A DNA stretch of 64,000 bases from Symsagittifera roscoffensis (lineage: Eukaryota; Xenacoelomorpha; Acoela; Convolutidae): NCBI RefSeq assembly GCF_963678635.1, contig NC_087064.1, forward strand, positions 27,134,189 to 27,198,188, given 5' to 3'. The notes under the pieces are model-generated. The model had not been told where the DNA came from. It ran no database searches and saw only the letters and a list, made by a program, of their open reading frames with translations. The position numbers and the translations under genes were made by a program. The number at the start of each line of letters is the position of its first letter. The first letter of the stretch is position 1. This document shows, piece after piece, positions 1-10,087 of this stretch.

Positions 1-70
1 NNNNNNNNNNNNNNNNNNNNNNNNNNNNNNNNNNNNNNNNNNNNNNNNNNNNNNNNNNNNNNNNNNNNNN
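1..70. other. Assembly gap (N run)
   Basis: All bases are N, so the true left boundary of the assembled sequence is at 71. Confidence 0.99.
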
Positions 71-507
71 AACTAGGCCATCAATACGAACTTATTTTTT
101 CTTAAAAAGTCGAAACGAGAAAAGACAATCCGGATCATTTTTTTTTATACAAAAAATTGACTTTTTTATTAAGAATCCGCGTTTTTCTTACAAGAAATCT
201 TTTCACCCCGCATTTGAGAAGAATTGCAAAAACTTGAACTTATTTAGTTTATTGTCTCTAACTGGTTTAGCAGGGGAAGCAAACAACAGGGTTTAGCATG
301 CTGCCTGCGTCGTGTAATTTTTCCAAAAATTCTTTTACAATCAGTTGATTTAAGGAGTATACTTTTGTGACCCTTTTTAAAACAAACGCGTCTCATGTAT
401 CGTTTACTCCTCAATTCAACTGATTCGTAATTTTTATTTTGTAAATATTACATGGCGCAGCCAATTTACTTGTCGTTCCAACAATAAACGGAGTTCAACT
501 CCATCTA
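71..507. other. Non-coding AT-rich sequence
   Basis: No open frame of note, no splice-flanked block and no clear repeat was found. The last bases (506-507) are the TA that flanks the MITE-like element starting at 508. Confidence 0.6.
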
Positions 508-1439
508 CCCGGGTTGACCAAAACTTCTTATCATACAATTTCCATATATGAGAAACTTCTTGTCATACAATTTCATACAATTCCATACGTACAGAAAATT
601 GTATGAAAACTCTATGATAAGCGTTTTTCCATATATGAAAATTGTATGATAGGTGTTTTCCCATAAACCAAAAATTTTGATTTTTTCTTTCTAAATTTAG
701 TTTCTGCAAAATTTTTGGTTGTAGTTGCAACCGAACACAAGTGACATAGACCTTGGTTACTCAAAACACCATAGGTTGGACGGTCTAGCATTTACAATGC
801 ATAGAAAACGACCTAGATTTGGCTGTCTTTCACAATTGATATAACAAAAGTAACAAACTTTTATTTTTTGGCAAAATTTATTAATGATGATTATAATAAA
901 TTTTGGAATTTTCAAATTATCAGACATTGATCAAGGCGTACATCAACACCCCATACAAAAGAAAAAGGAATTTTCAGCGTTTTTGAAAAAACAAATTAAG
1001 TGAAAAGAAAGTAAAAGCCAATTTTATCGCATCCAGGACTACGTTATGCACACAAAATATTAAATTTTGCATGCAAAAATTTTTTTTTCGAAAAATGTTT
1101 GTTTGCGTACGAAAATCGATTTGCGGTTGAAAAACAACACAAAAAAATTTTTGGGCCAAACTTTCATAATTACTTATGCCAATCATCTTTCAAAAAAATG
1201 CCAGTCATACAATTTCCATATATGGGAATTGTATGATAAGCATTTTTTTCAAAAAAGAAAACCTCAGTTTTTTATCACCAGATTGTTTTATTAGAATCAA
1301 ACAGCCACAGAAAAGAGTTTATACCAGTTTTCAACCATTTTTAGAAATTGTATGAAAATTGTATGACAAGCATTTTCCCACACACTTGATGTATGGAATT
1401 GTATGATAAGCATTTTCGGTGTATGGAGGTCAACCCGGG
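508..1439. mobile_element. Mariner-type MITE-like element with TA target duplication
   Basis: The left end reads CCCGGGTTGACC and the right end reads GGTCAACCCGGG, an exact 12-bp terminal inverted repeat. Both ends are flanked by TA (506-507 and 1440-1441), the target duplication of Tc1/mariner elements. Internal to the TIRs, the motif AATTGTATGATAAGC and its complement recur near both ends (about 530-660 and 1200-1420), giving subterminal repeats. No transposase-like frame is present in the 932 bp, so it would be non-autonomous. Seen: TIRs, TA and subterminal repeats. Inferred: superfamily. Confidence 0.72.
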
Positions 1440-1441
1440 TA

Positions 1442-2927
1442 TGTAATTTTATGATATCCTCAAAAAAACTGTTCATATGTATTGAACAAAGAATTATTTT
1501 ATTGCATGTTATCAAAATTTTTTTTGAAATGTGTGTTTTTTCAAATTTTCCACATGTATTTCATACCAGATAAGCAACAGCTTGCATTGCGTCTGGAAAT
1601 TCGTTTACATCTCGACTCTGCATGTGTCGGTTTATTCACTCATTTTCTCGATGGAAATTTAGCTGTTGTTTATCTACTACATAAAACACATGTAGTGTTT
1701 AGTATGTTTCGGTGCCATACTTGAAACATTAGTGCATTATTTAAAACAGTAGTGCAATATTTGAAAACTAGTGTAATATTTGTTCTGAAGCAAACAACCA
1801 AAAGAAATTAACAAGAAAAAGTTGCATGCTAGCATGAAAATTTTGTCAAATTAATGTGTTTTCTTCAATTTGTTGCATGTTCAGCATAGTTAAGCAATAA
1901 GATTGTTTTGCATCTCAAAATTTGTTCATTACTCGACACTGCAGGTAACTTTTCTCCCATTTTGAAACTATATCTACCAAAGAGTCCAGAACTGATCTGG
2001 CAAACATAAAGGATAGAAATCCCGCTATCGCGCTCTACTCTGCGATTGATCCAAGTTAAAGGGTGCAATAGATACATTGGGCTTAAACTATCTTAAAAGT
2101 AACTTTATAGTTGTCAGAAGATTTATATTAATTGTGGTATAAATAAGTTTGAATGCAAAAAAGAGGTTTGTATTTTCAAAAAAAAAGATAAATCAGAAGT
2201 TAAGCTTAAAGTCATTATTAGTGCGCATTTTTGTTTCGAAACAAATACTTTCTAACAGAAGTCCAAAAAAATTGTAAATAAAAGACTGTAGAAAAAAAGT
2301 AACGCAACTAGCTTGCTAAAAAACTGAATTACAAAAAACCAAAACCATTTTCATTTTTTTATATATTACCTTCAATTAGCTTTGGTTAAGACAATTATTA
2401 ATTCCATTTTAAAGCGTTTTCTCGTTCAAAACATTGAAATGAAACCAAAAAAATTTCTTTCATTTCTGTAAAACTACTTCTATTACGTTTTGATTATGTG
2501 ATGTGAGCTTCATTTTTTCAGTTTTTTCTTGCGATACTGTACACAAAAACTCTAGACTAACAAATTACCGAAATTCGACATCCGAATGAATGAGTACTCA
2601 CTGGTAAAATCTGGTTAGAAAACTCCTTGCCTCTTGTGAAAACTCCTTGGTAAAACCTGGTTAGAAAACTCCTTGTATCTTACCTCATTCAAGTTTTCAA
2701 TGGCTCAAAAATAATTTTTTTTGCAAACTCATGAGATCAAACAGTTTAAAATATGGTCAAGTTTGTGGTTTTCACTTGGACTGAAAAGATGTCATGCTTA
2801 AAGGCTTTTTAGTGAAATTGAAAAATGTCCATAAAAACGTTTGGTTGCGTTACTTTATTTCTCCAGTATAGATGAACTTGGGTGTTGTTCTTGTTTTTAT
2901 CTTGGTCGAGTTGTTTTCTATCAGAGA
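1442..2927. other. Non-coding AT-rich sequence with short duplications
   Basis: No gene is supported. Small local repeats occur: three variants of a phrase like TAGTGCAATATTTGAAAAC at about 1725-1782, and a 45-bp-spaced duplication of GGTTAGAAAACTCCTTG at about 2612 and 2657. Short open frames on both strands have no recognisable protein signature. Confidence 0.5.
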
Positions 2928-2960
2928 AGTGTCTCTGCATAACTCGTATTATGTCTCCAG

Positions 2961-3045
2961 CAATGAAATAGTAAATCTTTTCAAATATGACTATCTGAAT
3001 GCACAGAAAGTGGCAGAGATAGCGGCCAATTCGAAGCCATTCAGT
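2961..3045 (+). CDS. Candidate 85-bp internal exon, copy 1 of 3
   Basis: The block is preceded by TTATGTCTCCAG (acceptor-like) and followed by GTAAGT (consensus donor). Read in phase 2 it is open throughout and ends on a codon boundary; the peptide starts NEIVNLFKYDYLNAQ and ends SKPFS. I do not recognise the protein family. The block is richer in G+C than its surroundings. No neighbouring exons could be identified, so it may also be a retained exon fragment inside a repeat. Confidence 0.35.
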
Positions 3046-3907
3046 GTAAGTAGATCCAGTATATGTATCTTCAACTCTGTCCAACTCCCTACCCCTCTCT
3101 ATGCTCAACTAATGGTTTTTGTAACACACCAACCCCCCCCCCCCACCCCTCATCCCCCAGCAACAGATACGCATCAGTTAAAAATCAGGGGGTTTTTTAA
3201 AGCTAATAATGATGTCGTTGAAATTGGATGATTGACCAGACTAATAATTCATTCATGACCCACAATCCCGGGTTGAGGTGATAGACTTGTCTTTCAACTT
3301 TGAAAATCGAGCAAATTTTGCGACTAAAATTTTGCAGGCGAGAAGCAATTTTATGTCGAGCGCAAAGACGAAATCTACCCGGTTTTTTCAAGAGAGTAGA
3401 AACATAAGTCGAGCATAGTCGAGCATAGTTAAAATATACCTGACTTTGGTCGAGAAAATCAAAGCATAGGTCAAGCACAAATAGGTTTCTTTTTAACAAT
3501 CTGTAGAAGTTTTTTTTAACAGTTTTTAATTATTTTTAAATTGGAAACAGGAAAAAACATTGCTCAGAAAAAACCTTTGTCAGATAATCACAACAAGCAT
3601 TTGAGGAGATTTGCTTACCGCAAAAGAAAATTTTTTGTGGCAACACTATAATTGTTTGAGAAATAAAGGTCTCTGCGGCAAAAAAAAACTCTAGCAGAAC
3701 TTCCTCAAATATCGATTTTCAGATTTGTATTTTTGTCTAGAGTAGTGAATAAAATAAAAGCAAAATGGAAGATACAATTTCTCAGTGTCTCTGCATAACT
3801 CCAATGGTGAAACTATGAAAGCAGGCAGTAATCGAGCAGCAGAGTCTCTGCATGACAGAGACTCTGCATAATACAGTGTCTCTGTATAACTCGTATTATG
3901 TCTCCAG

Positions 3908-3992
3908 CAAAGAAATAGTAAATCTGTTCAATTATGACTATCTGAATGCACAGAAAGTGGCAGAGATAGCGGCCAATTCGAAGCCATTCAGT
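3908..3992 (+). CDS. Candidate 85-bp internal exon, copy 2 of 3
   Basis: Same block as at 2961 with intact acceptor and donor. It differs at three codons: Asn to Lys near the start, one silent Leu change and Lys to Asn. It is identical in sequence to copy 3. Confidence 0.33.
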
Positions 3993-4855
3993 GTAAGTAG
4001 ATCCAGTATATGTATCTTCAACTCTGTCCAACTCCCTACCCCTCTCTATGCTCAACTAATGGTTTTTGTAACACACCAACCCCCCCCCCCCCACCCCTCA
4101 TCCCCCAGCAACAGATACGCATCAGTTAAAAATCAGGGGGTTTTTTAAAGCTAATAATGATGTCGTTGAAATTGGATGATTGACCAGACTAATAATTCAT
4201 TCATGACCCACAATCCCGGGTTGAGGTGATAGACTTGTCTTTCAACTTTGAAAATCGAGCAAATTTTGCGACTAAAATTTTGCAGGCGAGAAGCAATTTT
4301 ATGTCGAGCGCAAAGACGAAATCTACCCGGTTTTTTCAAGAGAGTAGAAACATAAGTCGAGCATAGTCGAGCATAGTTAAAATATACCTGACTTTGGTCG
4401 AGAAAATCAAAGCATAGGTCAAGCACAAATAGGTTTCTTTTTAACAATCTGTAGAAGTTTTTTTTAACAGTTTTTAATTATTTTTAAATTGGAAACAGGA
4501 AAAAACATTGCTCAGAAAAAACCTTTGTCAGATAATCACAACAAGCATTTGAGGAGATTTGCTTACCGCAAAAGAAAATTTTTTGTGGCAACACTATAAT
4601 TGTTTGAGAAATAAAGGTCTCTGCGGCAAAAAAAAACTCTAGCAGAACTTCCTCAAATATCGATTTTCAGATTTGTATTTTTGTCTAGAGTAGTGAATAA
4701 AATAAAAGCAAAATGGAAGATACAATTTCTCAGTGTCTCTGCATAACTCCAATGGTGAAACTATGAAAGCAGGCAGTAATCGAGCAGCAGAGTTTCTGCA
4801 TGACAGAGACTCTGCATAATACAGTGTCTCTGTATAACTCGTATTATGTCTCCAG

Positions 4856-4940
4856 CAAAGAAATAGTAAATCTGTTCAATTATGACTATCTGAATGCACA
4901 GAAAGTGGCAGAGATAGCGGCCAATTCGAAGCCATTCAGT
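4856..4940 (+). CDS. Candidate 85-bp internal exon, copy 3 of 3
   Basis: Same sequence as the block at 3908, with acceptor and GTAAGT donor kept. The deletion in the third repeat unit begins about 65 bp downstream and leaves the exon itself untouched. Confidence 0.33.
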
Positions 4941-5217
4941 GTAAGTAGATCCAGTATATGTATCTTCAACTCTGTCCAACTCCCTACCCCTCTATATGCT
5001 CAACTAAAGGTCTCTGCGGCAAAAAAAGCTCTAGCAAAACTTCCTCAAATATCAATTTTCAGATTAGAATTTTTTGTCTAGATTAGTAAATAAGTTAAAA
5101 GCAAAATGGAAGATACAATTTCTCAGTGTCTCTGCATAACTCCAGTGGTGAAACTATGAAGGCAGGCAGTAATCGAGCAACAGAGTCTCTGCATAACAGA
5201 GACTCTGCATAATACAG

Positions 5218-6200
5218 TTTGTAAAACTTAGTTTTCGAAGCAGAAAGTTTGCAATTTACTGACTCAAATAGTTCATTTTAAGTTCAAGCTTCATCACCAA
5301 AAAATCAACTGAAATGTTATTTGATAGCCGAGAAAGTCAAGAAAATCAAAATGTTGAGCACAGGCGAAACATCACCTTTTTTGGTCGAGGAAGTCGAAAC
5401 ATAGGTCGTGCATACTCAAAACATAGGTCGAGCCTAGTCGAAACATAGGTCCAGCTCAGTAGAAACGTAGGTCGAACACAGTCAAATAAGGTTACTATTC
5501 TTTGAGATTGTCACTTTTTCTTCAACAAGACAAAAATAGGCTTTTTAACTTCTCGACCCAGGGCTTTTTTCTCGACCCCAGGCTTTTTTTCTTATCCCAG
5601 GACTTGTTGGGTCAGGAAAGTCTATACAAACCAAATTAGATCGAGACGGTCGAAACACCAATTTTTGGTAGAGAAAGTCGAAACATAAATGGAACACTTC
5701 GACCCGGGATAGATGAGCGTCCTGGAAGAAATTGGAGGAAACGGAAAAAGAGCTGAGTTGAGCTATAAAAATTTATGAGCAATTAAGAATGGTTCTGATT
5801 TTTTAAGGATAATTAGTGTAGTGATTTAATCGAAAGTTCAATCAACCTATCTTGAGTTATAGAGGTATCATCAGGGACGGATTTAGGGAGATATCGAATT
5901 TATTAGGTATCATACCTAAAAAGTTTCCTTGAAAAGTTCTCGCAGAACGTTAAAAAATATCCCAATTTACCAAATAAAAATTCAGCGAAGCCCCTTTGGT
6001 GCAAAAGGGGGATTCGTTGCTAGGTACAAACTTTTCCATACGCTTAAGTGTCGAATTCGTCTTACATAAGATGGATAGACTATTGGTCGGAAGAGGGGTG
6101 GCAGTAGTCAGTAGCTCCAGTTTAGTAAACAGTATTTAGCACAATGTGGTCACTAGTGGGTTTAGGGGTGGGGGGAGGCTTTGAGCGGACGCTTTTTTCT
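5218..6200. other. Non-coding flank with 22-bp degenerate repeats
   Basis: At 5382-5490 a unit close to GGTCGAGCCTAGTCGAAACATA is repeated about five times with decay; related words also occur in the upstream triplication. At about 5545-5610 the phrase CGACCCCAGGCTTTTTT recurs. At 5873 CAGGGACGGATTTAGGG resembles the left end of the MITE at 20406 but no matching right end lies before the BEL insertion. No gene is supported. Confidence 0.5.
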
Positions 6201-6205
6201 CAGGG
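6201..6205. other. 5' target-site duplication of BEL element
   Basis: CAGGG directly precedes the 5' LTR and is found again directly after the second LTR (15383-15387) and the third LTR (19786-19790). Five bases is the usual duplication length for BEL/Pao elements. Confidence 0.8.
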
Positions 6206-6568
6206 TGTTGCAATGCAAATGTAGAGTATAGATGCATATAAAACAAGAGTATAAATGCATATAAAATAAGCACGGTGCATATAAAATAAGCACGGTGCAT
6301 ATAAAATAAGCACAGTGCATATAAAATAAGCACACCGACCGGTTCTTGTGGCTAGCTTGCGCCAAATGATCTTACAAAAGTCGTTGTAAAAAGGTCAAAG
6401 AGTGACTTTTCGCAGTAAAAATTGTACCGAAACAATCTGAAGTTGATTTTGTGATCTTGATTATACAAACTGTTTACAGTTGCTTATTTCTTGTTATGTG
6501 TGGTGTGTTTACCGAAAAATACCCATAATTAAATTTGTTTAATACAGTTTTTTCAGAGATTGAGCGCA
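6206..6568 (+). repeat. BEL 5' LTR
   Basis: It starts TGTTGCAATG and ends GAGCGCA, with TG...CA termini. It is 363 bp, against 344 bp for the 3' LTR, mainly because it has one extra 20-bp GCATATAAAATAAGCACGGT unit. The PBS follows after five bases. Confidence 0.9.
6230..6335 (+). promoter_or_regulatory. LTR tandem repeat with reiterated TATA boxes
   Basis: About 20-bp units of the form GCATATAAAATAAGCACGGT are repeated here, four with TATAAAATA plus related TATAAAAC and TATAAATG words just upstream. The second and third LTRs have one unit fewer. Each unit contains a TATA-box match. That these act as the LTR promoter is inference from position and motif. Confidence 0.55.
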
Positions 6569-6573
6569 CATTT

Positions 6574-6591
6574 TGGCGCCCAACGTGGCGC
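6574..6591 (+). promoter_or_regulatory. Primer-binding site, tRNA-Lys type
   Basis: TGGCGCCCAACGTGGCGC lies five bases after the 5' LTR. It matches the known tRNA-Lys(1,2) primer site at 17 of 18 positions (one G to C near its end). It would prime minus-strand DNA synthesis. Confidence 0.8.
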
Positions 6592-7795
6592 CCCACAAGG
6601 GACAGATTGTTCCATTAGCGAGTGACACCGAAGTCTATTTTTCACGAAGTCGGTCGACACAATTATTCACGACTTATCGGACAGTTATTTACGCATTTGC
6701 ACAAAGGACCGAAGACCGAAACAGAGTGACTGAGTGTCCAGTTGGCCGATTGTCCAGTTAACCGAGTGTCTAGTTGGCCGATTGCCGTTTATCCAGCTGG
6801 CCGATTGTTCAGTTGGCCGAGTGTCCAGTTGGTCGAGTGTCCAAATAGCCGAAAGTTGTTTGTAAGCCGACAGACGAAAAATCAGACAGACAAAAAAACA
6901 GACTGCCTGAAGAGAGGCCTGTTCAGGTGTCCGGATTGTTGACTTTTGGTTCAAGTGCAGCTGTGTTTTTCTCGATACCCGAAGTTTTTGGATTTTTTTC
7001 CCGGTGACGCCAATCTCCAATTAAAAACTGTAAGAAGTTTCCAAACCTTTTAAAACTTTCCATTTGTGCTATAGTTTTATATACGATGTACTATATGCTA
7101 GAATTTTTCCCGCAAGCTAGCACCCGATAATTTTTATCAATACCCAAAATTTTTGGACAGTTCCGTTGAACTGAAATATCTTACAGTCGGTACATAGACG
7201 AACTGACTTGACATTTTCTCTCGATACCAAAAATTTTTGGATATACGTGAACGGAATATTAATCCGTGAAATGGGAACGTAGACAAGAGATACTGGACTA
7301 TTTTTTTGGATTGGTTTATGACTCGAACCTGCTGACCAAAACTTTGTGAAAAAAGTTTTAAAAAAATGCCAAAAAATCCTCAAAACGTCCCCAGAATTCT
7401 GTGAAACTGTGTTGTAACATGACACCAACATTATGGTAACTGGTCTGGTAGCAAAATATCAAGCAAATAAGTCGAGTTTTTTTATCCTCAGGTTTTTTCC
7501 GCGTGTGTTGTTGGAACTTAACCAATTTGCCTGATCCCCCACCCACCATTGGTAAAACCGAAAGCCAGTTCGCTTCAAGTAAATCAAAGCCGTTTCAGCC
7601 CGTCCGATTATTGACTTCGTTGCGTGACAGTATTGTGAAGTGGTCAGGTACGACGATATTAAGTGAGTTAAGTTGAATTCTTTCACCCTCAGGTTTACTC
7701 CGTGTATGTTGTTGAAGTTCAACCGACATACTTAATTTTCCAACTCCATTGGTACTTAAGCGTAACGAAGCCGTCGCATAGGTCCCCTTAAGTAT
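6592..7795 (+). other. Long BEL 5' leader
   Basis: About 1.2 kb between PBS and first ORF has no convincing coding frame. It contains a 16-bp minisatellite (6735-6853), three copies of a phrase like GATACCCAAAATTTTTGGA (about 6970, 7138, 7221), and a diverged direct duplication of about 200 bp (around 7410-7600 and 7615-7790), recognisable by paired CCTCAGGTTT...TGTTGTTG segments. Two pyrimidine tracts ending in CAG look like splice acceptors, but splicing is unproven. Confidence 0.55.
6735..6853. repeat. 16-bp minisatellite in BEL leader
   Basis: Seven imperfect units of TGTCCAGTTGGCCGAT, one expanded to 23 bp by an extra TGCCGTT-like piece. It sits in the untranslated leader about 145 bp after the PBS. 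Confidence 0.85.
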
Positions 7796-8437
7796 ATGGT
7801 ATTTCTTCTAGGAGCTAGTTCCTTGGATCACGCGCTCCGAAAACTTCTCGCTCCGTCCCAAAAGCGCGTCAAAGATACTTGCTTTACAAATCCAGGTTTA
7901 AGTTTGAAATTTAACGCTAGGGACTCCCAGAAAACAATACAGTACTACCTTCATCACTACTTGTCTCACCTAAACGACCTTGTAATTTGGCACGACGCCA
8001 TTAATAACTCGATAACTAGGCACCGCAGTAACAATAACCGCAATCTGGGTAGTGAGCAACTTGTCAATTTGTTATTAAGGTATAGGACAAACATTTGTGC
8101 GATCGTATACTGTAGACGGAACGGAACCGAGGATATAGAGGAAAGTTTATGTTCAACAGGTATTCTCGTTCTGAACGTCGTTAAAGACTTTATCTCTAAG
8201 CGTAAGTCTAAGGACCAGGTACTAATTGAGAAGTACAAAGAGCTTCACCAGCCTCCCCTTGAGTTAAAGACTCACCTCCTTCTAAGGCGTTATAGCGCTA
8301 ATCTTAACATCCTTAAGATACGTAAGAAGCGGAAAGGCTTACCCCTCAAAGCTCGGAAAGCTATAAAAAATAGGCTTCAGGCAGAATCTTTGAGACGTCA
8401 AGTTCCCCCATCTTGTAAGCTAATGTTGATTTATTAA
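7796..8437 (+). CDS. Extra ORF of BEL element, possibly SGNH-hydrolase-like
   Basis: An uninterrupted 213-codon frame between leader and gag, unlike the frameshifted gag next to it. The start ATG lies just after a short stretch with an upstream stop. The N-terminus is a hydrophobic strand followed by a small-residue turn (MVFLLGASSLDH, residues 1-12). Around residues 61-73 is DLVIWHDAINNSI, around 100-113 a strand followed by YCRRNGTEDI, and near residue 155 KELHQPP. This order (strand-GxS, a ...N-rich block, a later D/H block) resembles SGNH/GDSL esterase topology, but the Asp of the GDS motif would be Ala here and the assignment is inference. The C-terminal third is very basic. AATAAA follows the stop within 10 bases. 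BEL elements normally need only gag-pol, so this is an accessory gene. Confidence 0.6.
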   Translation: MVFLLGASSLDHALRKLLAPSQKRVKDTCFTNPGLSLKFNARDSQKTIQYYLHHYLSHLNDLVIWHDAINNSITRHRSNNNRNLGSEQLVNLLLRYRTNICAIVYCRRNGTEDIEESLCSTGILVLNVVKDFISKRKSKDQVLIEKYKELHQPPLELKTHLLLRRYSANLNILKIRKKRKGLPLKARKAIKNRLQAESLRRQVPPSCKLMLIY

Positions 8438-9760
8438 TGCAAATAAATTATTGTTATTACGTACCAAAACAGTATCTCATTTTATTGATTGTCTTCTATA
8501 AGTGAGCATCCGTAGAATATTGTCAATTTGTAAAAAACATGGACAAAAAAATCCAAAGTTAGATACGCAAGTTATTTGAAACCCGTCTAAATCTAGAAAA
8601 TGAGCTGCTTAAAGGTCACTCATTATTACTTGAGTACATTGAGAATAATAACCGCACCACAAAAATTGACAATGCTGTTTACAAATGTAAAATTGCGTTG
8701 GAAAAAGCTGTCGACGTCAATGAGCAGTTAATTAGGTTAGCGGGTAAAACGGAAAAGCCTGAAAAAATTATTGCTCAGCAAGACCTTTACTTAAGAAAGT
8801 AACCGAAATCAACGATAAAGTAATGCATGAAGCTCAGAGTTACAAGATGAGCGTTGAACCTTCGTCATTTCCAGCAGCCGACATTACAGGGAGCAAGGGA
8901 TCTTTACAACAAACTAGGTCTGAGACATCCTCACGCTCGCACAAAACAAGAGATTCGGAGGCACGAGTATCTGAAAACAGGTCTAAGGTCTCTAATGAGT
9001 CTAAGGAAAGTAGAAAACGTGAGTCACATAAGTCTGATAAATCTGCTTCCAATCGTCATACCTCGACTGTTCACACTATGTCATCAAGAGAGAAACGGCA
9101 TGAGTTAGCTTTGGTGAAACGACGCTGGAAAGGCAGTATCAAATATCTTTAAGACTTAAAGAGCAAGAGAACCGTCTTAAGTTCGAACAAAGTCAGCTTG
9201 AACTAGAGCAATTGGCTGAAAGTCATAAAAGGCAACTAATTGAAATGGAATTGAAAGCGTTTGAACTTGAGGACAGTTCATCTGAGGTTAGCGAGAAGGT
9301 AGCGGAAATTAACTCGACAGGAGTATGTCAACCTATTTCAAAAGTAGCAACCGGACTAAGGATTGGTTAGACTCTGTTAGTTCACAAGCACCTCCTGACG
9401 TTGCTAGTGCGCCAGGTTTGCTGGCCTTCACTCCTGTACCAATTTCGTCAAAACCGACGACTTCCGCACACCTCGCTCATGCAACAAACACAAGTTTTAG
9501 TCATAACCATGAGCACACTGCCTTTAGTGACCCTGGAATCCATAGTCATGGATATCGGGCTATGCCTCAATTTGGCAGTGCAAGCCTTTTGCCATTGCAA
9601 GCTTCTGTTCCATCTGTTTCAGTCCCAGTTAACAATATGTATTCTAGTGCACACGTGTTAGCACCACTGTCTGCTGTTCCTTTACAGACCATGAGTTCAA
9701 ACATAACTAAGGGTAGTTTTGCCATCGGGCAACCGGAACCATTACCTGTCCCAATGTAAC
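8438..9760 (+). pseudogene. gag: BEL gag N-terminal region, frameshifted
   Basis: Readable gag pieces lie in different frames: a helical segment at about 8560-8803 (contains NELLKGHSLLLEYIENNN), a Ser/Lys/Arg-rich segment at 8823-9130, a coiled-coil segment at about 9115-9360 (contains LRLKEQENRLKFEQSQLELE) and a Pro/Ser-rich segment at 9325-9759. Single-base shifts separate them, for instance around 9120-9150 and 9330-9370. An early in-frame TAG follows the ATG at 8539. It would have supplied the N-terminal part of the BEL Gag, upstream of the DUF1759 capsid-like domain. Confidence 0.7.
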
Positions 9761-10087
9761 CGGCACAACACGGTTCTGGTTTTGTTTCTTTGTCACCTGC
9801 TGGTGGTGGCTTCTCATTTCTGGAGTAAACCCACTGCCGGTTTCCCTTTCGGCGCCTCATTGCCATGCGGCGCTAGTCCAGACTCAAAATTATGTTTCCT
9901 TTGTACCGCTTACTGTGTCACCTAATATCAACGATTACTACACACGTGGTGCAAACTTATGGCGATTGGCAGCTACGACTCCAATCGTCACGCCTGCTCA
10001 GTGTTGTAATGCTGGAAACATTTTTTCTAAAATGACAACTGTTTTCCCACCGTTTAACCCCGCCCCCCGTATACTAGTGGTGGAACT
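9761..10087 (+). pseudogene. BEL gag linker, broken
   Basis: A low-complexity linker between the Pro/Ser-rich piece and the capsid-like domain. Short frames alternate with stops; words such as PAGFPFGASLPCGAS are visible, but no domain can be named. Confidence 0.45.

Larger units (their letters stand above)
2928..5217. repeat. Tandem triplication, 947/948-bp unit
   Basis: Copy 1 is 2928-3874, copy 2 is 3875-4822 and copy 3 is 4823-5217. Copies 1 and 2 are nearly identical, including a poly-C run and a tract rich in GTCGAGCATA-like words. Copy 3 has lost about 550 bp internally: sequence after CTCAACTAA jumps to the AAAGGTCTCTGCGGC part of the unit. Each copy begins with AGTGTCTCTG and contains one exon-like block with splice signals. 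The long antisense frames repeated here are by-products of the duplication. Confidence 0.9.

Noticed and set aside
2809-4979. Repeated antisense frames starting MSIERGRELDRVEDTY
   Set aside because: They lie opposite the exon-like block with its splice signals and are repeated only because the 947-bp unit is.
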